Source: Venturia oleaginea
Lineage: Eukaryota; Ascomycota; Dothideomycetes; Venturiales; Venturiaceae
NCBI GenBank assembly: GCA_013176395.1
Contig: JABMLP010000027.1
Coordinates: 1-64,000 of the forward strand
DNA: 64,000 nucleotides
Reading direction: 5' to 3'
Below the pieces are notes generated by a model, which made no database searches, was not told where the DNA came from, and was given only the letters and a program-made list of their open reading frames with translations. Below, piece after piece: positions 38,748 through 47,382 of this stretch; position 1 is the stretch's first letter; the number at the start of each line of letters is the position of its first letter. The translations under genes and the position numbers were made by a program.

Positions 38748-39874
38748 ACGTGTTTCACCATTCACCTGGCCACCCCACTCACTTGGCCCCCCAACCAAAA
38801 AGTCTAATCCCTTCGTACAATTATCGCGATAATGTCGACACCAACCCCCGGATCGGCTTGCAAAGAGGCTATATTACTTCTTGCGAAGCAGAACTTTCAA
38901 ACGAATCCAAATTTAAGTCAACGTCAAATCTCAGCGTCGTACGATATTCCTCGATCTACACTTCAGTCTCGTCTTCAAGGTGGTAAACCACGAAGCGAAT
39001 CTAACCACCAAAAGAGAAAGTTACAAATACATGAAGAGCAGGCTCTGGTTCAGTGGATCCTAGACCTTGATCGACGAGGATTTCCGCCCCAAATTATCGA
39101 CGTACGACGAATGGCAAACGCTTTACTCGAAAAACGCGGTACGAATCCTCCACCGTCATTAGTCGGGAAGAACTGGGTATCCCGCTTCATCAACGCTGTG
39201 CCGGAGCTTTGTACGAAGTGGAATCGTAAATTCCATTCACAGCGTGCAAAATGCGAAGATCCAGCGACAATCAACGCGTGGTTTCAGCGTGTTGAAGAGA
39301 CGCCCTCACCACCAGGTACACCTCATGGAGTAGCGCCACAGTGGACGTCAGAAACTCCTCGTACGATAGCTCAGCTTGAGCAGCAGGCTCAGCTCGTCCG
39401 AAATCTTCTTCATCGCCAATCTCAGAGCCCAAGTAGTCAAGCAACTGGTCAACTCATCAAAGGATGTCAAGTCGCAATGAATTCAGCAGTAATACTTGCA
39501 GAAGAGAATAGGAAGCTTCGTGCAGAGAACCAACGACGAAAACAGAAGCAACAGTATCGTAGACGATATATATTGCATATGGAGGCGTTTTACAAGCTCA
39601 ACAGGGTCAGTTCTTGGTCGAGGGATGCGAAAATAGCTCTAGAGATAGTGTTCAAGATCAGGAAGTCGTCGTACGACAGCGAGCATTACCAACATGTAAT
39701 GGCTGCGGTATTCAAGTTCATAAGATTAATCGATGCCCAAATACGTAAAGAATGTATTGTTAGAATTATTTTAATAAAAGCTGTATTGGTGGGAGGTTTA
39801 TCGCACGATGACCTGAGATTTAGTGGTTGGGGTGGCCAAGTGAGTGGGGTGGCCAAGTGAGTGGTGAAACACGT
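38748..39874 (+). mobile_element. Pogo-like element with internal deletion, right-arm copy
   Basis: Mirror of 31640-32766, flanked by TA on both sides (38746-38747 and 39875-39876). Confidence 0.9.
38832..39860 (+). CDS. Catalytic-domain-less pogo protein (342 aa), right-arm copy
   Basis: Same protein as the left-arm copy: two DNA-binding domains fused to the coiled-coil tail with the DDE core removed. Open throughout. The stop lies inside the terminal inverted repeat, so the last residues (GWGGQVSGVAK) are encoded by transposon end DNA. Confidence 0.85.
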   Translation: MSTPTPGSACKEAILLLAKQNFQTNPNLSQRQISASYDIPRSTLQSRLQGGKPRSESNHQKRKLQIHEEQALVQWILDLDRRGFPPQIIDVRRMANALLEKRGTNPPPSLVGKNWVSRFINAVPELCTKWNRKFHSQRAKCEDPATINAWFQRVEETPSPPGTPHGVAPQWTSETPRTIAQLEQQAQLVRNLLHRQSQSPSSQATGQLIKGCQVAMNSAVILAEENRKLRAENQRRKQKQQYRRRYILHMEAFYKLNRVSSWSRDAKIALEIVFKIRKSSYDSEHYQHVMAAVFKFIRLIDAQIRKECIVRIILIKAVLVGGLSHDDLRFSGWGGQVSGVAK

Positions 39875-40203
39875 TAGCCTGATTATTAATGTGCTTTTCG
39901 TCACAACCCATTCACGTCGAAGAAGGTAGGATCAATAACACATTGTATTGACTGTTTGGGAGAGGGCCTGCGATGGGAGAGTCTTCAGGGATTGCCTGAC
40001 TCTCACAGAATCCTCCGCAAGCAGGCCTGTCCCTCTTATCTATATAAGGCTATGTACATCTTGAAAAGGGACGGTGGGCGGGCAAAAACCGAAGCGATCT
40101 CAGGCGAGTGAGAATGAGATGAAGAGAAAAGAGAGACGTGGTCTCTCTTTAAGTACCGTGCCGTGTGCGGTGTTCATTCCGTACGAAAAACCATCATTAA
40201 GTA

Positions 40204-42034
40204 ACGTGTTCCACCACCCAACCGCTCAAAATCTGCCAAGACTTCTACCATTCCTCTTATGTGATTATATCTGAACAACGAAGCGCACTATTACTCCAAC
40301 ACGAAGGGAGAATCCAGCTCGCACTCCAAGCCCTCCAAGCCGGCCAATTCCGAAGCCAACGGGCCGCCGCTCGTGCCTTTGACGTTAAACAGCGAATCCT
40401 CTCTGAGCGCGTTAAAGGAGTCCCATTTATCCTCGAAACACCACCAAATGGTCGGAAACTTACCCTTACCGAAGAGCAAACGCTTGCCCGATACATCCTT
40501 GACCTCGATTCGCGAGGATTGGCGCCCCGGCTTTGTGAGGTAGCAGATATGGCCGATAAACTGCTAGCTATACGCGGTGGAGAGCCAGTGGGCAAAAACT
40601 GGGCTGAGAGGTTCGTTACGCGCTCAGATGAGCTCAAGATGGCCTTCAATCGAGCCAAGGATAGGCAGAGGATACTACAGGAAGATCCAGAGATTATTGG
40701 CGCGTGGTTCAAGCTCGTTGCAGATACCAAAGCCAAGTACGGCGTCCACGACGAGGATACATACAACTTTGACGAGATTGGCTTCCAAATGGGTGTTATT
40801 GGGTCAATGAAGGTCGTTACAGCCTCCGAGAGACGTACAAGGCCGGAACTCATTCAGCCGGGCGATCGCGAATTGGTTACGGTTATCCAGAGTATCTGCG
40901 TCGCTGGGTATGCAACCCCACCCTTCATTATCTATAAAGGACGCGTTCACATCTCTGCGTGGTACGAGGAAGCAGATATACCGCGCAATTGGAAGCTTTC
41001 AGTCTCTGAGAACGGCTGCACAAATAACGCGCTTGGTCTTGAGTGGTTGAAGCATTTTGACGCGCATACAAAGGCGCGGCAGGTGGGGGGGTACAGGCTA
41101 CTCATTTTGGACGGCCATGAGAGCCATCTCAACCAGAATTTTAAGGACTACTGCCTCGAAAATAAGATCCTAACCCTCTGCATGCCATCGCACTCGTCGC
41201 ATATACTCCAGCCCCTTGACGTGGTCTGCTTCTCGCCGTTGAAGCGCAAGTACTCCCAACGCGTCCGAGACTTGGCGCGCCGACGCGTGTACCATATCAA
41301 CAAGGAAGGCTTTCTCCCTGCCTTCAAAGACGCGTTTTTCGACGTGTTTACAAAAGAGAATTGTCAAAAGGCCTTTGAGGCAGTAGGGCTAGTCCCTATC
41401 GACGCGCAGGCGGTATTGGACCGCCTTGAAGTACGGCTACGTACCTCGCCAGAACCCCGTCTCCCAGAAACGCCGTGGCAGTCAAAGACTCCAAGCAATA
41501 CTCATGAATTTGGATCCCAATCCAAGCTCGTAAGCGACTCTTTTACTCGGTCACCAGTTACTGCGCAGGCTGGCCTTTCCCAGCTTGTTAAGGGCGCTGA
41601 ATTGATGCTTCACCAAAACGCTCTACTCGTTGCGCGCAACCACGAGCTTGAAGAGCAATTGGCAGTAATAACGAAGCGAAAATCGCGCAAAAGGAAGCGG
41701 GTTCAGCAAGGTGGTACTATGGAGTATGGGACTGCAGCAGCGCAGGTAGCTGCAGAGGCGTCTGTAGCGCCTCAGGGATCGAAGAAGGCTCGTGGTATCG
41801 GTGATCAAGAAATAGCCCGACCAACTGAACGGCGCTGTGGGAACTGCGGCGTAACTGGGCATAATGCGCGAACTCGTAAAAAAGATATCGAGATATCTTC
41901 TGAATCAGATAGTAGCACGACGGACTTAGAATCTATTGTTGATAACGAAAAAATTAAAGAGTCGTAACATGAGATGGTCGTGCCAAGAAATTTGAGCGGT
42001 TGGATGGTTTGAGCAGTTGGGTGGTGGAGTACGT
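40204..42034 (+). mobile_element. Pogo-like transposon, full length, right-arm copy
   Basis: Mirror of 29480-31310, with TA at 40202-40203 and 42035-42036. Its outer terminus forms the right end of the palindrome block. Confidence 0.92.
40261..41967 (+). CDS. Pogo-family DDE transposase (568 aa), right-arm copy
   Basis: Encodes the same 568 residues as 29547-31253, with all three catalytic Asp motifs (NFDEIG, LILDGHESH, LQPLDVV). Transcribed outward from the palindrome centre, as is the left copy. Either copy could supply transposase acting on the outer termini at 29480 and 42034. Confidence 0.93.
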   Translation: MIISEQRSALLLQHEGRIQLALQALQAGQFRSQRAAARAFDVKQRILSERVKGVPFILETPPNGRKLTLTEEQTLARYILDLDSRGLAPRLCEVADMADKLLAIRGGEPVGKNWAERFVTRSDELKMAFNRAKDRQRILQEDPEIIGAWFKLVADTKAKYGVHDEDTYNFDEIGFQMGVIGSMKVVTASERRTRPELIQPGDRELVTVIQSICVAGYATPPFIIYKGRVHISAWYEEADIPRNWKLSVSENGCTNNALGLEWLKHFDAHTKARQVGGYRLLILDGHESHLNQNFKDYCLENKILTLCMPSHSSHILQPLDVVCFSPLKRKYSQRVRDLARRRVYHINKEGFLPAFKDAFFDVFTKENCQKAFEAVGLVPIDAQAVLDRLEVRLRTSPEPRLPETPWQSKTPSNTHEFGSQSKLVSDSFTRSPVTAQAGLSQLVKGAELMLHQNALLVARNHELEEQLAVITKRKSRKRKRVQQGGTMEYGTAAAQVAAEASVAPQGSKKARGIGDQEIARPTERRCGNCGVTGHNARTRKKDIEISSESDSSTTDLESIVDNEKIKES

Positions 42035-42036
42035 TA

Positions 42037-42114
42037 AGCGAGGACATTTTCAGTAACTTATGCGATCGAGTGTTGTTCTAAGAGCCAAGATGGCTATAGA
42101 TTAAAGACCTAATA
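42037..42114. other. SSP-unit flank right of the palindrome
   Basis: GCGAGGACATTTTCAG...GCGATCGAGTGTTGTTCTAAG (quoted in part) is similar to 14686-14740 downstream of SSP1. It is therefore SSP-associated intergenic DNA, not a continuation of the hAT/Gypsy DNA on the left. Confidence 0.55.
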
Positions 42115-42337
42115 CCGTATTAACTGGTGTCCGGTCTTAGGGCTATAGGGATTAATCCGCGGACTCCGATGACACATTACTACGTATGTCACGTTTAACC
42201 ACAGGCTACCTTCTAGTACATATAAAACTTAGTATTGCTGGCTGGTGTATGAATCCCTTTTTATGGAGTCAGATGAGGCCCACTTTCAAGCCTGAATGCC
42301 ATGACGGAGCCCGCGGATTAGACACCAGTTGATACGG
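42115..42337. mobile_element. MITE-like inverted-repeat element (223 bases)
   Basis: Ends CCGTATTAACTGGTGTC and, in complement at the right, CCGTATCAACTGGTGTC. Pairing extends imperfectly inward through TTAATCCGCGG. Flanked by a possible ATA (or TA) duplication at 42112-42114 and 42338-42340. No coding capacity. Confidence 0.7.
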
Positions 42338-42549
42338 ATAGGATTCTTAAGAGTTAAACGACGTTCAACGAAGCGATTGATCAGCAAGATTTTCAACATT
42401 AGCTATCTTGGCTCTCAGAAAACAAGTGAAGTCGGCTTGTGGTTTGTCCTGGTTAAACTTGAAAGCACACTATCGTACACCAACATGTCGACTCGTGGTT
42501 CGCTCTCGATAACTTCGAAGCAAACCATCGTACACTTACATGTCGACTA

Positions 42550-42566
42550 CATGTCGACTATAAGTA
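42550..42566 (+). promoter_or_regulatory. ATGTCGAC + TATA-like core upstream of SSP4
   Basis: ATGTCGACTATAAGTACAC, about 145 bases before the SSP4 start. A second ATGTCGAC lies just upstream (42540). Comparable to ATGTCGACTATATATAC before SSP5 and ATGTCGTCGATAAATACAC before SSP1. Confidence 0.5.
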
Positions 42567-42697
42567 CACACCTTACTCATATGCTTTACAGATTTCTCCA
42601 CAACACCGTACACCCTCACAGATCCACCAGTATAAAAGTCCAAACCAGCCATCCTCAATTCTTTCAATCGGATATACAACCAACCACTACTATCATC

Positions 42698-42901
42698 ATG
42701 TACTTCCTCTACTCCATCGCCTTTACCCTCCTTGCCCTCACCTTCAACGCCAATGCGCAGCAATGCAGGGATGGACCACTTGCATGCCAAATTCCTTGCT
42801 CTGATCAACCCGGCAAGAGATGCAAGCAGACGCCTGTTAACGTTGGAAGTGAAAATGGGAAGACAACTATCAAGATACAATGGTGCTGTGGTCCTCAGTA
42901 A
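42698..42901 (+). CDS. Small secreted six-cysteine peptide SSP4 (67 aa)
   Basis: Signal peptide MYFLYSIAFTLLALTFNANA, then C-x6-C-x3-C-x7-C-x20-CC ending WCCGPQ. Intronless. The in-frame ATG at 42329 would add 123 residues of leader-like sequence and was rejected in favour of the family start. The third-to-fourth cysteine spacing is seven, as in SSP5, not four as in SSP1-3, which defines two subgroups. The stop is followed immediately by a G/A-rich minisatellite. Confidence 0.75.
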   Translation: MYFLYSIAFTLLALTFNANAQQCRDGPLACQIPCSDQPGKRCKQTPVNVGSENGKTTIKIQWCCGPQ

Positions 42902-43065
42902 AGGAGAGGAGAGGAGAGGGAGGAGAGGGAGGAGAGGGAGGAGAGGGAGGAGAGGGAGGAGAGGGAGGAGAGGGAGGAGAGGGAGGTGAGGGAGGTGAGG
43001 GAGGTGAGGGAGGTGAGGGAGGTGAGGGAGGTGAGGGAGGTGAGGGAGGTGAGGGAGCAAAGAAT
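42902..43065 (+). repeat. 9-base G/A-rich minisatellite after SSP4
   Basis: About 8 copies of AGGAGAGGG followed by about 9 copies of AGGTGAGGG, all head to tail and nearly perfect. Strand asymmetry (G/A with occasional T on the plus strand) is strong. It begins at the SSP4 stop codon, so it is probably part of the 3' untranslated region. Confidence 0.92.
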
Positions 43066-43359
43066 TTGCCCTGTATACGAGATTGGTAGGGGTCGGTCCC
43101 TCTACTGCGCTTTCAGAGACAACGAGGACAAATGCAAGTCGAAATGACTTCGTTTCGGAGTAGCCAATACAACCAAGCAGACTCGTACTATCAATCAAAC
43201 ACGTCGATTCTTATCCATAATCTTCCTATTCCATGGTGCTATTCCCAAGCTTTAATCAGAATCCTATTACGGTCACGTAAAACGTAAAGATCTCATGTAG
43301 GTCCTTCGGATTCCGGTCAACCGCTGTCTTCGCCGCCCAGAAAACAAGTCCTCTTGAAA

Positions 43360-43620
43360 AGTTGTTGGCCTCGTTGCCCCTGAAAGCACGATATAAATAT
43401 CATCCGTGTTGTAGTTGGCTAGTTGCTGAGCCTTCGTTGGCCTGATCATTGTCTAGATAACCACGCTGAAAACACTCTAAGGGATCGCCTGTCCGCAAAT
43501 TAGCATGTCGTCCATCAATATACCATCCACCTTCCATCCGCCAACTCCCGAACCGGGATGCGATGGGATGCGAGGATTGAGGGAAGCGGACAGAGAGTGA
43601 GGGGGTGGGGAAGGGAAGAG
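43360..43620 (+). pseudogene. Probable SSP remnant: SSP upstream and downstream DNA without the coding part
   Basis: 43385-43465 resembles the region upstream of SSP5 (GATATAAATATCATCCGTGT versus GATATATATAAATGTCCTGC). The shared motif GTCCGCAAATTAGCATGTCG is at 43490-43510. By 43560 the sequence is already G/A-rich 3' flank (GCGATGGGATGCGAGGATTG), like the DNA after SSP3. No signal peptide or cysteine frame lies between. I infer a deletion of the coding region. Confidence 0.45.
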
Positions 43621-43879
43621 GAAGTGAGGTTATCTTTTTAGGATCTGAGGGTTACCCCATACCTAGTTTTCGGCGTGTAGGGGTGTTTCGGCAATTCAGG
43701 TCCTCAACCAAAACCATAGGACAATGGGAGGATGATTTTTACTTTGTCTCCACCTTTTACTCCTATAGATTTGGTGGGTGCCTGTGCACCGCGCGACGAA
43801 TGTACTGAAAAATCACGGACCAGGTAAGGGACGTAGGAAGGGAAGGGAAAGTAGACTCGATGAATAGACAAGTTTTGCA

Positions 43880-43921
43880 CACGAGATTTTTCCCATGAGA
43901 TTTTTCCCATGAGATTTTTCC
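43880..43921 (+). repeat. 14-base tandem repeat, three copies
   Basis: Unit CATGAGATTTTTCC (first copy CACGAGATTTTTCC). Shares CATGAGATT with the 17-base repeat at 14766. Confidence 0.85.
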
Positions 43922-44056
43922 CCGGACATTAAGGAGCGGCTGTGCGGTGGGGAGGGAAAAGGACCGAGAACCTCGATAATCTCGCAGGATATATATAAAT
44001 GTCCTGCGTGTCGTAGCTGGTAAAACTTCGGGGCCTCGCTCGTTGTCTCAAATAAC

Positions 44057-44073
44057 CATGTCGACTATATATA
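44057..44073 (+). promoter_or_regulatory. ATGTCGAC + TATA-like core upstream of SSP5
   Basis: ATGTCGACTATATATAC, about 155 bases before the SSP5 start; same arrangement as SSP4 and SSP1. Confidence 0.5.
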
Positions 44074-44226
44074 CAATCTACTCAAAAAAATTCCGATTGT
44101 AGAGCTTATAAAAATCGTTTCTCCCCATCTTTTCGCATTTTCAGACGCCCAATCCCAACTCTTCCAATCAAATATACAAAAGTATACAAACAAACTCTTC
44201 AAAACTACCTTCCAACTACCATCATC

Positions 44227-44412
44227 ATGTACCTCCTCCACTCTATCCTCTTTACCCTCCTCACCTTCACCCTCAACGTAAACGCAGTCTGCTACGATAG
44301 AATCACTGTCTGCAAACATTTGTGCGAAAACAACGCGGCCAATAAATGTGTACCCAAGGTTGGCGGGCCTCCTCCTCTCAGGACGATTTGGTGTTGTGAA
44401 GAAAAAAAATAG
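44227..44412 (+). CDS. Small secreted six-cysteine peptide SSP5 (61 aa)
   Basis: Signal peptide MYLLHSILFTLLTFTLNVNA, then C-x6-C-x3-C-x7-C-x14-CC ending IWCCEEKK. Intronless, no lesion. The mature part shares almost nothing with SSP1-4 except the cysteines and the hydrophobic or aromatic residue before CC. Start context (CATCATCATG) and leader (CTACCTTCCAACTACCATC, quoted in part) match the other copies. G/A-rich DNA with (GGGAGA)n follows (44412-44560). Last recognisable member of the array. Confidence 0.72.
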   Translation: MYLLHSILFTLLTFTLNVNAVCYDRITVCKHLCENNAANKCVPKVGGPPPLRTIWCCEEKK

Positions 44413-45248
44413 GTGGACGAGGGAAGAGAGAAGGGGAAGGACGGTGTGAGGGCAGAGGGGTGTGTGAGGATTGACGGAGAGGCGACTGAGGGCTAGGGGA
44501 AGGGGAGAGGGAGAGGGAGAGGGAGAGGGGAGGGGAAGGAACAGAAGAGGAGAGGGAAGGAGGTGGGGTCATCTTGATCTTAAGGATTTTACAGGAAGGC
44601 AATGGAAAGTTGACTCGCTCAGTGGAAGGTTGGAAGGTCCATACTCAATTTAGTCTATCTCGAATTATCTTCTTGTGCCCTGGATTTTCACAACCACGCT
44701 AGAAAATATCTCCGTTACTCTTACTACTGTCCAAGTGATACTTGGTTAATGAGGTAACGCGAAGCACCAAGGTAAGGCGAGGTGTAGAGCTGGTGCGAAT
44801 TGAAACATAAGTATGTATACGAAGAAGGCTAGCAAGGGAAAAAGTGAGCGAAGAAAGAGTGTTAAGAACCTACAAGGGAGGTAGCTTGGAGTCCTTGGCG
44901 ATGAGTATATTAGGCTTGCCTGTGGTGAATCAAGCTGTATTGAGAAAATGTGATCAGAATTGAAAAGGTATAATAGTAGAGTTTCATAACGGGATATAAT
45001 GAATCGGGATATTGTTGGACAGGACTTCATCGCATCAACTTCCTGTTGCCTAGTCGGGAGTGGGAGAAGCGGCGTGAGAGTGGATACTCTTCTCTTGACC
45101 AACCCACAATTAGATGCACAAAGCTTGCGAAAATGCAAGACTCTAATCGCCACCAAAATCCTGATAATATTACATGAAGCACGATATCAGCTAGACGTGC
45201 CTAATTCCGCTATTCTCTCGTATGTCAAACTGATGTCGAACGATAGCA
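44413..45248. other. Intergenic, with (GGGAGA)n tract after SSP5
   Basis: G/A-rich tract at about 44490-44560. Open frames at 44746-45156 (minus) and 44999-45298 (plus) overlap each other on opposite strands and show no domain. No gene called. Confidence 0.45.
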
Positions 45249-47081
45249 CAATTCGCCATGCTATCCCAGTCTTATTGTTCTCACGTTCTTTCGCATAATC
45301 TTGTCATACCTCTTGACATGCTCAATATACTTCTGCTCATAACCCTCCGGAACATAATCCATAATACCAGTAGTATTACCAGTATCCACTGATATCGATG
45401 CTATGCCTATTCACTCCAGTCGCCCATCCCGCTCTCCAACAATCAGTATAGAGGGATAGTCTGTGTTGGTTCCAGAAGAACCAGAGAGCTTATGATAGCC
45501 TAGATGAATTGTCTCACAGACTTCTGCAATGGGGCTAACGTCGTGGTTCCAAGGTTCGAACTCGATTTCGAACGCGGTGTCTTGAAGTTGGCGCTCTCCG
45601 TCAAGCGGGGGTATAACGTGGAAAACCTTACCAAAGCCTGTGATCCTGTGTAAATGTCTGATCTTGATGGAAGTGATGAATGCTGTCAGATACACAAAGG
45701 TTGAAACGAGACTCTGACGTGTGGTCATGTCGTGAGCCAGAAACTCATCCCAGTTCAGGACGTGACCGTCAAGCATCTCGACTCTGAAATCCGTGCGTAA
45801 ATCTACAGTGAATTTGGCGTGACCTCTCATAGCGAGGTTGCCTAACCCACTGGCTTCTCCTTCCCATCCTGCCCATGACCAGCTTGGTCCGAACAATCTT
45901 CTCCTTTGCGACCCTGACGGAAACCACTGCAAGCCTAGAATGAAGGCCTCAACCGTGTCCCATTCAGATGCATGGACATAAGGATCTTTTTTCAAGACAG
46001 GTACTCCCCAATAAAGAGCAACGCCAACGTCGGCCTCGAAGGTGTGTAGAATTCCAGACAAAGCCCTACTGACGTCCTCAGGATGAGTCAACATCCTCTT
46101 GGAGAATTCTGAAATGTGTTCAATTACGTCGAGCTGTTCTGTATTCTTCCCAAGATAATGCTTTGGCAAGGACCACAGTCTGCGGGTATGGACATGACTG
46201 GGAAGCCGACTTCTTTCTTTGAACTTGAAGATCTCGTGCTCATCAGTTTCAAGACAGTGAAAGTAGACCTCGTTCTGTAAAAACGAGACGTCGCCGAGAG
46301 AAGAAAGCTTCCTAGTACGTCCAAGCTCTTTCCTTCCAAGAAGAGGCGCCAATCTTCTCCCCAATCTTCCTACCGAAGTCTGATTGAGATGAGAAAAAAT
46401 GTGGGTTCCGCATGGTAAATTCCAAGCTCTTCTTTTGCTCTTGAGATCCACCATTAACACGAGGCAATCCATACGAGGGGTCCTCACCACAAGCTGCAAT
46501 AATGGTGATTGTAGCACTATAATATAAAGCATCCATTGACCCGATTTGAGAGGATAACTCAATCTCGTTGTCCTGGTTGATACAATATCGATCAGTCCAG
46601 AGGTATCTGCGCCCCAGTTTGAGAGTCACCTGGATGGCATCCTCAATTGTCGCGGGGAGGGATGGAGGAAGGGCTCCGATATGTGACATTCATGGTGTAA
46701 TTGACCCCAGACATAACTCAGTGCTGAATATTCTCCGCGAGAATGGTCGTTCGCAATAACGATCTTTCGTAGGATGTCCAGCTGGAGCCCCGAGCAAGCG
46801 GAAGTCGAGTTTGGTGTAGCCTCTGAAGTTGATAAGCTAAGCAGTGGCGGACACGAGGAGAACACAGTAAAGGAAGAAATCTGTGCATCCCAAGGAGGTC
46901 TGTCAAGATGTGAAGTTGAGAGAGTAGCCCAATGCTGTCCAGTGAGGCGGGGCAGTAAGCTGCAGGCATCGTCAGCTGATGAAATTTTGAGATTTGTTAT
47001 GAACCCATTCCTCTCTCGAAATGCCTGCTTGGGATGGTGATGAACCTTCTTAACGTTGTTCGAGCAGAAAGTTGCTTTCAA
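45249..47081 (-). pseudogene. HET-domain (heterokaryon incompatibility) protein, decayed
   Basis: HET proteins trigger cell death on fusion of unlike hyphae. Motifs in order on the minus strand: YSALSYVWG (about 46710), IEDAIQVTLKLGRRYLWTDRYCIN (quoted in part; about 46560-46640), SATITIIAACG, then SSWKERAWTY (about 46330), the core signature. A frame change lies between ALSYVWG and IEDAI (about 46670-46690). A TAG stands where Gln of WTYQE is expected (CAG to TAG, about 46303), and another frame change follows before VYFHCLE. The C-terminal region (45411-46300) is open and has FGPSWSWAGWEG, usual in these proteins. A short open relic at 45249-45395 (PEGYEQKYIEHVKRYDK) lies just beyond. At least three lesions, so not functional as it stands. 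Confidence 0.75.
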
Positions 47082-47382
47082 TGATCGGATGAAATGCTAC
47101 CGCTGCCCGGACGATAGTTTCGCTCCTGCGACTTAATCCAAGGTAGTCGCAAAGAGTGGCCCAGAAGGGATGAGAGCATACAACTGTATTGTTACAAATC
47201 TACAACCCATCCCCTTAAATAACACCATCAATGCAGTGCGTGCGAAAGTCTAGCCTAGCCAATTTTAAGCCGGCCCACATATTCCACACAGACAGGGAGA
47301 GTGAAGTGTCCAAACACCACCATCTATGCTACAAAAAGCCCATCATCCATCCACATTCATCGCATTCCACATATATTACACA

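Larger units (their letters stand above)
35902..42036 (-). repeat. Right arm of the 12.56-kb inverted repeat
   Basis: Reverse complement of 29478-35613. The only difference I found is CCAAG at 36896-36900 against CCAAAG in the left arm (one A fewer). It ends at the TA beyond the pogo terminus. The flanking DNA (from 42037) is unrelated to the left flank. Confidence 0.97.

Noticed and set aside
29478..42036. Could the inverted repeat be a telomere or mitochondrial plasmid end?
   Set aside because: No telomeric repeats, and both sides continue into ordinary nuclear transposon or SSP-flank DNA.
42732..43198. Open frames through the minisatellite after SSP4, coding for Gly-Glu or Leu-Pro repeats
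   Set aside because: Arise from the 9-base repeat read in any frame; not supported as genes.
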